Positions 16,106 through 24,604 of a stretch of 64,000 nucleotides of DNA are shown here, one piece after another. The position numbers and the translations under genes are program-made. The stretch's first letter is position 1. Each line of letters begins with the position of its first letter. Location of the stretch: contig NZ_FOGS01000002.1 of assembly GCF_900111305.1 (NCBI RefSeq), positions 372,001 to 436,000 on the forward strand, read 5' to 3'. The notes under the pieces are model-generated. The model was not told the origin of the DNA. It saw only the letters and a program-made list of their open reading frames with translations, and did no database searches. Source of the DNA: Vreelandella subterranea. GTDB taxonomy: Bacteria; Pseudomonadota; Gammaproteobacteria; Pseudomonadales; Halomonadaceae.

Positions 16106-17574
16106 TACAGCACCAGTGCTGATGTGGTGCGGTGAATGACGTCCAGCACCCAGGATGGCGCCACGCCAGTGGCAACGGTGAGCACCAGCAAGGGCGCCAC
16201 CGCGAGAATTTCGCGTGGGCTCAGGTCCGGCATTCTATTCCAGCGATCCCGGGGCTCACCCAGAAATATTTCACGCAGAGCCTTGAGAAAGGTTCCGGCG
16301 ATAATGGCAATGCCCAAAATCACGATAACCGCAATGGGAGCAGTGCCGAGAGTCGCGAGGAATATCTGGAACTCGGCCGGGAAGTGCGCCAAGCCCGGAA
16401 GACCCAGCGACGCGAAGGCCGCCAGCACAAAGAACCAGCCAAGTAACGGTACCGTTTTGAGCAGGCCGCCAAACTCCCCCATTTCGCGGGTATGGGTGCG
16501 CTCCTGAATCATGCCCACCAGCAGGAACAAGGCACCGGTGACCAGGCCGTGACTGAACATCTGCAGCACGGCGCCATCCAGAGCGGTGGCGCGGATCGCT
16601 GGATCCAGCGTCAACGCGGCCGCAGCGACGCCGACAATGACGTAGCCCATGTGGTTGACTGAGGTATAGGCCACCAGGCGCTTGAGATCGGTCTGTGCCA
16701 GGGCGGCAAAGGCACCGTAAATTGCGCTAACTACGCCGAAGAATAGAACAACGATTCCGGCCTCGCGGAAAGCGTCAGGGGTCATTTGCAGGGCGAAGCG
16801 CACCAGCCCGTAAGTACCGAACTTCAGCATGATGCCCGCCAGGATGACACTGCCGACTGTCGGTGCCTGAACGTGGGCCGCAGGTAACCAGGTATGCAAA
16901 GGTATCGCAGGAATCTTGACCGCAAAGGTAATCAGCATGGCAATCAGTGCCCACATGGCCACCGCTCCCTCCAGGGGAGGATTGGCAATCCAGGCCCGCA
17001 TATCGAAGGTAGGATCAGGGCTGCCGAGGTAAAGCCCCAGAATCGCGAGCAATAATGGCAAGCTGCCCAGCAGGGTGTAGATAAAGAACATCAGCGCGGC
17101 ACGCTGCCTGTCCTCGTGCCCCCAGCCGGCAATCATGAAGTACATCGACACCAGGGAAACTTCGAAGAAGACATAGAAAAGAATGCCGTCCAGGGCGGTA
17201 AAGGTGCCGATTGCCGTGGTCTCAAGAAGCAGGATCAGAGCCACATAGGCACGCGGGCGATCGCGAAGCGACGACGCATAGATGAGAGAAACCAGGAAAA
17301 GCACGGCACTCAGCAGCACCAGCGGCAGGCTGATGCCATCCACCCCGACCCGGTAGGCGGCGCCGATGACCGGCATCCACTCCAGCTCTTCGACCTGGGA
17401 AAAGCCGTCACCACTTACCCCCTGCAGCCACATGGCCAGAGCGCCAACCAGCGTCAGGGCGGCACTGACGATCGCGATGCCATGCACCGTGCGCGCCGTC
17501 GGTTTCGGCAGACACAGAATCAGCACGGCGCCGACGAGAGGCAGAAAGAGGGTCAGGGATACGAGTGGTAACAT
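16105..17574 (-). CDS. nuoM: Complex-I-like membrane subunit NuoM
   Basis: Antiporter-like subunit of 489 residues. The conserved Glu138 in FYVFFEVSLVSMYF and Lys220 in AVKIPAIPLHTWLPAAH match the key ion-channel residues of NuoM, and RLVAYTSVNHMGYV marks the broken helix. Around 14 membrane spans. It sits 15 bases after nuoL. Retention of these charged residues argues that this subunit can still conduct protons or another cation even though the operon lacks redox subunits. Confidence 0.93.
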   Translation of the reverse strand: MLPLVSLTLFLPLVGAVLILCLPKPTARTVHGIAIVSAALTLVGALAMWLQGVSGDGFSQVEELEWMPVIGAAYRVGVDGISLPLVLLSAVLFLVSLIYASSLRDRPRAYVALILLLETTAIGTFTALDGILFYVFFEVSLVSMYFMIAGWGHEDRQRAALMFFIYTLLGSLPLLLAILGLYLGSPDPTFDMRAWIANPPLEGAVAMWALIAMLITFAVKIPAIPLHTWLPAAHVQAPTVGSVILAGIMLKFGTYGLVRFALQMTPDAFREAGIVVLFFGVVSAIYGAFAALAQTDLKRLVAYTSVNHMGYVIVGVAAAALTLDPAIRATALDGAVLQMFSHGLVTGALFLLVGMIQERTHTREMGEFGGLLKTVPLLGWFFVLAAFASLGLPGLAHFPAEFQIFLATLGTAPIAVIVILGIAIIAGTFLKALREIFLGEPRDRWNRMPDLSPREILAVAPLLVLTVATGVAPSWVLDVIHRTTSALVL

Positions 17575-17589
17575 GAGTACAGGGTTCCT

Positions 17590-19491
17590 TTAGAAACTCA
17601 GTGAAGCTGAAAACAGGATGACAACAAAAAGCACAGCGATGGCTACCGCGCTGATCGCCAGACTGTGGTGGATCATGCCGCTTTGCAGGGATCTTGCCCG
17701 GGCGCCCAGGGCCTGCACAGCGGCCACCAGCGCGAAGATCAGACCGTCGATTCCGCGCTCATCACCGCCCCGAACCCAGCGACCCACCGCCAGATTTGCT
17801 CGGCCGACGCCAAGCACGTCCTGATACAGGCGCTTTTCCAGGCGCTCGCCCCCACGGGCGATGCTGAGAGCAGCATCGCCAATGCCAAGTGCGGCCGCGT
17901 ACAGATGGTTTTCCAGACGGTTACATCCCCCGGCAACCGCCATCGCGGGCCGACCTACCCAGGCAGTAAGCCCGCCTGCCACCACCAGCCCCGACTCTGC
18001 CCATTGATGGGCAGGGCCAAGCAGGCGTTGGGCCGGCACCAACCAACCCAAGGCCAGCCCACCCAACGCGGCGACCAGCCCAAGCACTATGACGACGATG
18101 CCCGCAGTTTCCGGAGCCGCCAGATCAAGCATTTTTTCGAGGGGACCAAAGGCCAGACCCAGGACAGCGGCAGGGATCGCCAGGCCCCAGATGCCAGCGC
18201 GCATCCAGCCAGTACCTTCGACCGGCCGGGTATCGCCCGAGCCCTGCCATAGCACCCGTAGAGCCCGGGCCATGTAGGCGCCGGTCAGCAGAGTGCCGAC
18301 CAGGGCCAGAGCGCCGAGCAAGACGGCGCCCGGCGCAGACAGAGCGGCGGCGATCACCGCATCCTTGGAGAAGAACCCACTCAGTGGTGGGATGCCCGCC
18401 AGTGCCATCGCTGCCAGTGCAAAGCCGCCAAAGGACCAGGGCCTGGCGCGGCCAACGCCCTTCAACTGATCGAAACCGGTACCCTCGCGAGCATGTTGAA
18501 AGTCACCGGCGGCAAGAAACAGGGTGCTTTTAATAGCGGCATGGGCGAGCAGATGCAACAGCGCGGCCAGTGGAACCCCCGCGCCCACTGCGATGAGCAT
18601 CAGGCCGTATTGGCTGGCCGTGGAAGCCGCCAGCACACGTTTGAGATCACGTTCAGCCAGCGCAATCACCCCGGCAGCCACCGTGGTGATACCACCGACA
18701 ATACCGACAGCGAACAGTGCCTCAGGCGTCAGCAGTGGCGCCGAGCGGATCAGCAGAATGGCGCCCGCCGCCACCAGTGTGGCCGAGTGCAGCAACGCCG
18801 AGACCGGTGTCGGGCCCGCCATGGCGCGCATAAGCCAGTCCTGCAGGGGAACCTGGGCCGACTTGCCCATGGCGGCCAGCAGCAACAGAAGCCCGGCAAT
18901 GGTGGGCGCTCCAGCGTCAGCTTCCAGGGAAGCGGCAATCTCACTGGTACCTGCTGACCCTATGAGTATGAATATCGCAACGTAAAGCCCGAGATCCGCG
19001 CTGCGGGTATATAGGAAAGCGCGTGTGGCTGCGTTCGCGGCTTCGGGGCGTTGGAACCAGAAGCCGATCAGCAGGTAGCTGCACAGACTGATCAGTTCCC
19101 AGCTCGCCAGCAGCAGAATCCAGTCGCCCGCCAGCACCAGTGCCTGCATGGCCGCCAGGAACAGCGACATCACGGCATAGAAGCGCGCTTGGCCGGACTC
19201 CCGCTTCATATAACCGACGGCATAAATCAGAACGAATGTAGCCACCGTGGCCACTGCCACGGTCAATAGCGAGGTCATCGGCCCGGCGACCAGGCGCAGT
19301 GGCATGTCCGGCAGCCCAGGCAGAAGTAGGGTTTCGGTCTGAACGTCAACCACCCGGGCTATCAGCCAGAGACTGCCTGCCAGGTTGAGCGTCGCACCAG
19401 CCAGGGCCAACACAGCACTCCCACGGCGCAGTAACAACACAGCCAGGGCGGCGATCAGCGGCGGTAGTATTGGCAGGAGCACTGCATTCAT
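17590..19491 (-). CDS. nuoL: Complex-I-like membrane subunit NuoL
   Basis: Distal antiporter-like subunit of 633 residues. Glu132 (ASWELISL), Lys210 (MGKSAQVPLQDWL), His235, His313, His317 and Lys321 (LLHLLAHAAIKSTLF) correspond to the proton-path residues of E. coli NuoL, and SGFFSKD near residue 380 is also kept. The C-terminal region includes amphipathic, arginine-rich stretches consistent with the lateral helix. Start overlaps the nuoK stop (ATGA). In standard complex I this subunit is the end of the pump; here its partner subunits are unusual. Confidence 0.93.
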   Translation of the reverse strand: MNAVLLPILPPLIAALAVLLLRRGSAVLALAGATLNLAGSLWLIARVVDVQTETLLLPGLPDMPLRLVAGPMTSLLTVAVATVATFVLIYAVGYMKRESGQARFYAVMSLFLAAMQALVLAGDWILLLASWELISLCSYLLIGFWFQRPEAANAATRAFLYTRSADLGLYVAIFILIGSAGTSEIAASLEADAGAPTIAGLLLLLAAMGKSAQVPLQDWLMRAMAGPTPVSALLHSATLVAAGAILLIRSAPLLTPEALFAVGIVGGITTVAAGVIALAERDLKRVLAASTASQYGLMLIAVGAGVPLAALLHLLAHAAIKSTLFLAAGDFQHAREGTGFDQLKGVGRARPWSFGGFALAAMALAGIPPLSGFFSKDAVIAAALSAPGAVLLGALALVGTLLTGAYMARALRVLWQGSGDTRPVEGTGWMRAGIWGLAIPAAVLGLAFGPLEKMLDLAAPETAGIVVIVLGLVAALGGLALGWLVPAQRLLGPAHQWAESGLVVAGGLTAWVGRPAMAVAGGCNRLENHLYAAALGIGDAALSIARGGERLEKRLYQDVLGVGRANLAVGRWVRGGDERGIDGLIFALVAAVQALGARARSLQSGMIHHSLAISAVAIAVLFVVILFSASLSF

Positions 19492-19799
19492 CCTTTCAGG
19501 TCCTCCGCTTCTTCCATCTCAACCGAGCCCTTAACCCGGAAGCGCGCAATGGCGACGCCAAATCCGACGGCCATCTCCAGTGCCATAACCGTCATCACCA
19601 CCAGCACGAACATCTGGCCGGAATAAGCTTCGGGATGTAGAAAGCGCCAGAAAGCCACCAGATTCACCATGGCCCCCGCCAGCATCAGCTCCACGCCCAT
19701 CATGATCATCACCAGATTGGTCTGGGACAGTGCGCCATAGACGCCGATACCGAAAAGGATGGCGCCGGTCACAAGCGCTACTATCAGAACTGCGGTCAT
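19488..19799 (-). CDS. nuoK: Complex-I-like membrane subunit NuoK
   Basis: Three-span subunit of 103 residues. Glu37 (MMGVELMLAGAMVNLVAF) and Glu75 (MALEMAVGFGVAIA) match the two membrane glutamates essential in NuoK. An acidic C-terminal tail (EMEEAEDLKG) is slightly longer than usual. Overlaps nuoJ and nuoL by four bases each, showing tight translational coupling. Confidence 0.93.
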   Translation of the reverse strand: MTAVLIVALVTGAILFGIGVYGALSQTNLVMIMMGVELMLAGAMVNLVAFWRFLHPEAYSGQMFVLVVMTVMALEMAVGFGVAIARFRVKGSVEMEEAEDLKG

Positions 19800-20332
19800 T
19801 CCGATGCCTCCTTGGCTCTTTTACTCGCCAGGTTCTGCACCGGAATCGCCACCGCGGTGGCCGCAATCATTGCGGTCAGGATGGTGATACCAGCGGTTTC
19901 AAAGATCATCATCGAGCGCCCGAGCAGCTCCATGCCCAACGCCCGTGTCTGCGCTTCCGCATCCACCACCTGCTTTGCTGCGGGGCCCCAGTCGGACAGC
20001 AGCGCAACGGCGATAGCAACAACGGCCGCACTCACCCCAGCACCGATAGAGAAACGCTTCTGGTGACTCATGTCCATACCGCCAAGCCCACCGGGATCCA
20101 TCATGAACATCACCATGAAGATGGCCATGATACTCATCTCCGTGGCCATCATCATGATTTGCAGTACGCCCAGAAATTCGGTCTGCATCGCCAGAAACAT
20201 GCAGCCGACGGCGGTCTGCGAAAACAACAGAGCCAGCGCAGAACGGACCATGGACGATGTGCGAAACACCACCACGCCAAAGCCGATGGCAGCCAACCCG
20301 AAAACGGCAACGAAAAAAGCCTGTGCGTACAT
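19796..20332 (-). CDS. nuoJ: Complex-I-like membrane subunit NuoJ
   Basis: Membrane subunit of about 178 residues when started at MYAQAFF (20332), whose ATG shares a base with the nuoH stop (TAATG); the longer frame to 20506 lies inside nuoH. Five hydrophobic spans. The third span, usually of the form QVIVYVGAIMVLF, reads LGVLQIMMMATEMSIMAIF, keeping Gln but with Glu and several Met in place of Tyr-Gly-Ala. A soluble loop (PGGLGGMDMSHQKRF) follows. NuoJ identity rests on position, topology and this segment. Confidence 0.82.
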   Translation of the reverse strand: MYAQAFFVAVFGLAAIGFGVVVFRTSSMVRSALALLFSQTAVGCMFLAMQTEFLGVLQIMMMATEMSIMAIFMVMFMMDPGGLGGMDMSHQKRFSIGAGVSAAVVAIAVALLSDWGPAAKQVVDAEAQTRALGMELLGRSMMIFETAGITILTAMIAATAVAIPVQNLASKRAKEASE

Positions 20333-21228
20333 TAGGGAACCACCAGAATCAGTAAGCCGACGACAATGATATTCACCAGTGCAAGGGGGATGCCTAGAAT
20401 CCAGCACCACCGCATCAGATCCGCCTCGCGAATGCGTGGCAGATAGTGACCGACCAGCAACATCGACACGGCCACGGCCAGGGTCTTCACCAGACTCCAG
20501 GCCCAAGGTGGCAGTAGCGGCCCATGCCAGCCGCCGAGGTAGAAGACCGTGGTTGCGGAAGCCAGGGTAACCACCAGAGTCAGTCGGGCCAGGCGAAGCA
20601 CTGCCAGGCGCACCCCGGTGTATTCGGCGTCCACGCCCCCGCCAAGCTCTCCCTCTGCGGTTGGCAGATCAAACGGGGCCCGGAACGCCAGTGCCATGGC
20701 CGCAATGAAAAACAGCACGAAGCCCAGGGGCTGGTAGACGATGTTCCACAGCCCCGCCTGGGAGCCAACGATCGCGGTATTCAACAGGGATTCGGCGCGC
20801 ATGGCCACGGCCGTGATCGGCATGACAATAAGCATGGAATAGGCAATAAGCTGGCCCAGAAAGCGCCAGCCACCGATCATCGCGTAGGCGCCGTCCGGTC
20901 CCCAGCCCGCCATGATCACCGCGACCAGCACATAGGCCAGGGCCGCGTTGATGAACAGCGCACCAGTACCAAGGTCCGCAATGATCAGGTCCGGCGCCAG
21001 CGGCAGGACCGCCATACCAAGTACCCCCACAACCAGGAGAAGCACCGGCGCTGCCTCGAAAAACACCCGGTCTGGCGAGCGCGGGAGAATGGATTCACGA
21101 CCGAGGTGCGCCAGCCCGCTAAAAAGTGGCGCCGCCGGACTCAGGCGGCCAGTGGTCATCCAGCCCTCGATCACGGCCAGCAGCCAAGTGCTGCCAAGCA
21201 ATGCGAGAAGAACGCTAGCGACGGTCAC
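20332..21228 (-). CDS. nuoH: Complex-I-like membrane subunit NuoH
   Basis: Membrane subunit of 298 residues that in complex I forms the base of the quinone chamber. The landmark RAPFDLPTAEGEL (about residues 183-195) and DAEYTGVR are kept, and GGWRFLGQLIAYSM matches the loop before it. The preceding AETN of typical NuoH is changed to ALAF, so a conserved Glu and Asn at the quinone channel are missing. Eight hydrophobic spans. Start overlaps the end of the fused NuoB/NuoD gene. Confidence 0.92.
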   Translation of the reverse strand: MTVASVLLALLGSTWLLAVIEGWMTTGRLSPAAPLFSGLAHLGRESILPRSPDRVFFEAAPVLLLVVGVLGMAVLPLAPDLIIADLGTGALFINAALAYVLVAVIMAGWGPDGAYAMIGGWRFLGQLIAYSMLIVMPITAVAMRAESLLNTAIVGSQAGLWNIVYQPLGFVLFFIAAMALAFRAPFDLPTAEGELGGGVDAEYTGVRLAVLRLARLTLVVTLASATTVFYLGGWHGPLLPPWAWSLVKTLAVAVSMLLVGHYLPRIREADLMRWCWILGIPLALVNIIVVGLLILVVP

Positions 21229-23165
21229 GAGATCACCTCCCAGGGCGAAAGATCCAGTGAGCCGACTGCCAGCAGCGCATCGCCCAACTCCTGGCCCTCA
21301 ACAAGCTTCGGGACCAGGTCGATATGGTGACTGCAGGGGGTGTCCAGCTTGTAGGATTTCACCTTTCCACGCTCCAGTTTCAGACTTAACCGGGCTTCGC
21401 CGCGGGGCGTATCAACGGTTACCTCACCGGTTCCTGATAAATCGCCAATGTCGCGCAGGGATGGCAGCGCCGGTTCGCTGCTCGCCTTTATAAGGTCGAG
21501 ACTGGCGGTTATTTCGGCCAGACGTTGCCACAGGCGAGCCCAGGCGTCTCCGCCTTCGCTGGCAGCACGTGCTAAGGGGCCGCGCAGATCAGAAAATTCT
21601 GATGAGAGTTCGCCGATATCCTTCAGCCGCGATTTGAGCAAAGGCGTCCGTCCAAGACGGGTTCCTAATGTGCGCAACGCTGGTTCCAGCTCAGCAAGCC
21701 TGTACCGGTTAGCCTCTCTGACTTGCAGTTGCAGAGTCGAAGCCCGCTGCGTCAGCCAAGCGAATCCGAGCTGGCGCCCCAGTTGCGCCAGCCAACCAAG
21801 ATGACTGGCGATGCGCTCACGCTCAAGTCCGCCGTTCCGGGCCTGAGTGGTCGCCTGATCGTCATTCAGCCCAGCCGCTTGCTCGATCGCAAGACAGGCC
21901 AGCAGACGATAGCTCACCGGCGCCAGCGGCATTGCCGTGGCCAGATGGTCGATGAAGGTCTCGACATCTATCTCTTCGCTTTCTTCACCCTCTTCAACTT
22001 CGATGGTCATACCCGCCAGGGAGGTCGCCTGCCCTTCTGTCACCCCGTCACCATCAAGGGTCAACGTCAATTTCAGTCCGCCTGGTAAGCCCGGAAAGAC
22101 TGGGCCGAACGGCACCTCAAGCCAATCCATCTGCAGGCCATCGGCGCTGCGTGGCAGATCTTTGGTGACTTCAATCATGGACATGAATCCCGAGGCGCCG
22201 TGATCGTGCCCTCCATGCTTATGCCCACCATGATCGTGTTCTCCATGATCATGGCCTGAATGTTCATGTTCTGAGTGGTGGTCAGATTCGCTATGTTGAT
22301 GATTGTGGCCGTGCCCGGAGCCCTCTTCTGAGGCGCCCTCATCTTCCGCGTCCTCACGGGCTACCAGATCCATACCGCACTTGGGGCAGCTTCCAGGCTC
22401 GTCCCGAACGATTTCCGGGTGCATTGGGCAGGTATATTCGGCCGCTGCATTTTCGTGCGCGTGTTCCTGTTGGTGCTCGTTACTGTGCTCGTGATCATGG
22501 CCATGATGATGTTCATGGTGGCCCTTATGATCTTGATCATGGCAATGCTCGTGCTCGTGCTCATGGTCATGCTTGTGGCCATGGTGCTGGTGTTCATGAT
22601 CGTGGTCGGGCGTGGACTCCCCTGCCTCTCGGGCTACCAGGTCCATGCCGCATTTGGGGCAGCTACCCGGCTCATCCTCGACAATTTCTGGATGCATGGG
22701 GCAGACATACTCAATCTTGGCGTGCAGGACATCGGCGTCGAACGCCTCCGGCGAGGCTACAAAGGCACCGTCAGCGAATGCACGTTGTAGTCGAACTACG
22801 GCTTCGGTCAGTCCCTTTTGCGAGAGACCTGCAGAAATATCGGCACCAGGTAAAGTTGACGGTGTCTGCCCGCCTACGATGAGAATGGCACGCGGCCGGG
22901 GCATCTGCGCGTAGAGCACGGCCACGGCGTCGCCCATTTTCTCCGACAGCTCTCCAACAATCATGAGCACGCTTGCATCGCGAGGCGTAGTACTGGTTCG
23001 CATGCCTGCCGCGGTCACGTCCAGACCATGCGCCAGGGCAATCTCAGGCCCGGGAACGATCAGACAGCCCAGATTACGCGCCAGGGCCCGAGAAACCAGC
23101 TTCTGCAGCACTGAGGGCCGTTTCTGTCGTGCGCCCGTTATGTTTATTGCTGAATCAAAACTCAT
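21225..23165 (-). CDS. Fused NuoB-like / heavy-metal-binding / NuoD-like protein
   Basis: Soluble protein of 646 residues starting at MSFDSA (ATGA overlap with nuoA). Residues 1-150 resemble NuoB (TTPRDASVLMIVGELSEKM, YAQMPRPRAILIVGG) but only Cys34 stands where the double Cys should be, and the later SMGxC and PGCPP cysteines are replaced by IVGGQTP and LSQKG, so cluster N2 cannot be ligated normally. Residues 152-180 and 243-271 are two near-identical heavy-metal-binding domains (CPMHPEIV then CPKCGMDL). Residues 187-238 and 284-323 are His-rich. Residues 329-646 resemble NuoD, ending AVGSLDLSPWEV, but HPAAHG is FPGLPG and the quinone Tyr region is altered. Probably the peripheral arm of the complex. 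Confidence 0.85.
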   Translation of the reverse strand: MSFDSAINITGARQKRPSVLQKLVSRALARNLGCLIVPGPEIALAHGLDVTAAGMRTSTTPRDASVLMIVGELSEKMGDAVAVLYAQMPRPRAILIVGGQTPSTLPGADISAGLSQKGLTEAVVRLQRAFADGAFVASPEAFDADVLHAKIEYVCPMHPEIVEDEPGSCPKCGMDLVAREAGESTPDHDHEHQHHGHKHDHEHEHEHCHDQDHKGHHEHHHGHDHEHSNEHQQEHAHENAAAEYTCPMHPEIVRDEPGSCPKCGMDLVAREDAEDEGASEEGSGHGHNHQHSESDHHSEHEHSGHDHGEHDHGGHKHGGHDHGASGFMSMIEVTKDLPRSADGLQMDWLEVPFGPVFPGLPGGLKLTLTLDGDGVTEGQATSLAGMTIEVEEGEESEEIDVETFIDHLATAMPLAPVSYRLLACLAIEQAAGLNDDQATTQARNGGLERERIASHLGWLAQLGRQLGFAWLTQRASTLQLQVREANRYRLAELEPALRTLGTRLGRTPLLKSRLKDIGELSSEFSDLRGPLARAASEGGDAWARLWQRLAEITASLDLIKASSEPALPSLRDIGDLSGTGEVTVDTPRGEARLSLKLERGKVKSYKLDTPCSHHIDLVPKLVEGQELGDALLAVGSLDLSPWEVIS

Positions 23166-23527
23166 TGCCGCCTGAAAGCCCCCTGGCTCCATCCGTAAAG
23201 CAGGCCAAGAAAGAGAATCGCCAGAAACACGCCCATATCAAGCAAGGCAACCAGCCCTACTTCCTTGTAAACCACTGCCCACGGGTACATGAACGCCATC
23301 TCCATATCAAAGGCCAGAAACAGCAACCCATATCCGTAGTAGCGGGCGTGATAGCGCCCCCATACCGGATCCCGCGACAGAGCTCCGGAACTCGCCGGCA
23401 CATCCTTGCCCGGCTCCTGACGTGTCAGGCCTATCGCGCGGGCAAGCGAATACAGACAGAAAACGCTGCCTACGACGCCAATCGCCAGTGCCAGCAGTAA
23501 TCTGTATTGCTCCAAAAGAGTCATCAT
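23162..23527 (-). CDS. nuoA: Complex-I-like membrane subunit NuoA
   Basis: Three-span subunit of 121 residues, first gene of the operon. The conserved block RYHARYYGYGLLFLAFDMEM and AFMYPWAV matches NuoA closely, including the acidic residues of the second span. AGGAGG stands upstream of two adjacent ATG codons (23527 and 23524). NuoA is found only in complex-I-type machines, not in Mrp antiporters, which anchors the identity of the whole operon. Confidence 0.93.
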   Translation of the reverse strand: MMTLLEQYRLLLALAIGVVGSVFCLYSLARAIGLTRQEPGKDVPASSGALSRDPVWGRYHARYYGYGLLFLAFDMEMAFMYPWAVVYKEVGLVALLDMGVFLAILFLGLLYGWSQGAFRRQ

Positions 23528-23857
23528 CTGACCTCCTGATTAATCAACCAAGCATGTCCCGCACCTAAGTCGATGACCACCGAGAGTCGAAAAATAGTAG
23601 AGCACCCGCAAGCTATGCGCCGTGCCTGGGAGAATAGCCCGCCCCCACTGATAGCATTATAGAGGGTTTATGTCCCTGATCCGTAAACGCGAATACCTAG
23701 TAAGGCTCGTCTTGCGGCCTCGGTGTACACGGTGTATCAATCGCAATACCGGCTAAACCAGTACCGTCGATATCCGGTTTTTGGTCAAACAGTGCCATCA
23801 CAGCTTCCATCGGCACATGGCATCACTCCTAATTCACAAAGTGGTACTCACCAAGGC
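23528..23857. other. Leader/intergenic region between nuoA and the Spy-like gene
   Basis: 330 bases. It holds the nuoA ribosome-binding site and candidate promoter. A minus-strand frame near 23700-23810 (MALFDQKPDIDGTG) has no domain I recognise. Nothing else supported. Confidence 0.5.
23656..23661 (-). promoter_or_regulatory. Candidate -10 element for the complex-I-like operon
   Basis: A perfect TATAAT on the minus strand, 129 bases before nuoA. No good -35 lies 17 bases upstream. TTTACG at a 20-base spacing and a short dyad AGGG-7-CCCT between them hint at activator dependence. Confidence 0.4.
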
Positions 23858-24364
23858 TTATTGCTGGCCATGGTGGCTTGGCATGTTTCCCTTCATCTGT
23901 TGTCGCTGCTCGTCGGTCAACAGGTCCTGCATCTGATTATGCATGCTCACTTTATCGGCCATCATGTCGCCATGTAGGTTAGCCATTTGACCGTGCAGCG
24001 CTTTTACTTCCTCCGGATCAGGCCGCTCGGCCTGCATGATTATCATCATGTCATCACTCAGTTTCATCATTTCTCCCATCCGCTCCAATTGAGTAGAGCG
24101 ATGTTCCTGGCGCATCTCGCGCATCGAGCTCATTTGTTCGTCGTCGAGTATGCCGGACATCGGACCCATACCACCCATCATGGGGCAAGGCATCATGCCA
24201 CCTTGGCCTCCCATCATCATGCCAGGACCCATGCCGCTTTGGCCGCCCATCATTCCGCCCTGACCTTGGGCGCCTTGGTTCATGCCTTGAGCGAAGGTGG
24301 CGCTGCTTGTGGCACCAAGGCTTGCAGCCAACGCAATGGCAACGATCTTCTTATACTTAGCCAT
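23858..24364 (-). CDS. Spy/CpxP-like Met-rich periplasmic protein
   Basis: Exported protein of 168 residues: signal peptide to about residue 25 (SATFAQG), then a Gly/Met-rich segment (GGMMGGQSGMGPGMMMGG, one CPMM), then helical charged sequence (REMRQEHRSTQLERMGEMMKLSDDMM, two segments) resembling the LTxxQ-type Spy/CpxP fold, and a C-terminal LTDEQRQQMK. Such proteins act as periplasmic chaperones or metal sponges. It is preceded by a MerR-type promoter (24450-24481) nearly identical to that of merR at 3796, so it probably belongs to the same regulon. Confidence 0.82.
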   Translation of the reverse strand: MAKYKKIVAIALAASLGATSSATFAQGMNQGAQGQGGMMGGQSGMGPGMMMGGQGGMMPCPMMGGMGPMSGILDDEQMSSMREMRQEHRSTQLERMGEMMKLSDDMMIIMQAERPDPEEVKALHGQMANLHGDMMADKVSMHNQMQDLLTDEQRQQMKGNMPSHHGQQ

Positions 24365-24449
24365 ATCAATTTCCTCTCATCGTGTTGCGGGTCGAGAAGT
24401 CGCCTTACTCCAATAAAAATGGAAGAAGACAGAGTTAACTTCCGTTATA

Positions 24450-24481
24450 AGCCTACAACCTATAGGTAGCCCGCAGGTCAA
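24450..24481 (-). promoter_or_regulatory. MerR-type promoter of the Spy-like gene
   Basis: Minus strand: -35 TTGACC (24476-24481), a 20-base spacer with the palindrome ACCTATAGGT, and -10 TAGGCT (24450-24455). Spacer length and both hexamers, plus GGGC before and GGTTG after the centre, match the merR promoter at 3827-3858. The start codon is 86 bases downstream. Confidence 0.75.
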
Positions 24482-24604
24482 AGAGAAACCAAACCCGATA
24501 CCTCAATATTGTCACAAGTCAATTTTTGTCGACCGTTTTGAAATCTGTTTCAGGTTGATATGTTATAAAAAACTAGGCGACTTCAGATAACTACGGCGTG
24601 TAAT

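Noticed and set aside
22175-22882. Long open frames opposite and beside the His-rich region
   Set aside because: They mirror the repetitive codon composition of the metal-binding fusion gene and have no start site or domain of their own.
14741-23527. Ordinary respiratory complex I
   Set aside because: NuoC, E, F, G and I are missing and the NuoB/NuoD parts lack cluster and quinone residues, so it cannot be the standard NADH dehydrogenase.
14741-23527. Mrp-type multisubunit cation antiporter
   Set aside because: Mrp operons lack NuoA, NuoH and NuoB/NuoD-like proteins, all of which are present here.
23700-23810. Minus-strand frame starting MALFDQKPDIDGTG upstream of nuoA
   Set aside because: Only about 30 codons, no recognisable domain; could be a gene remnant but cannot be supported.
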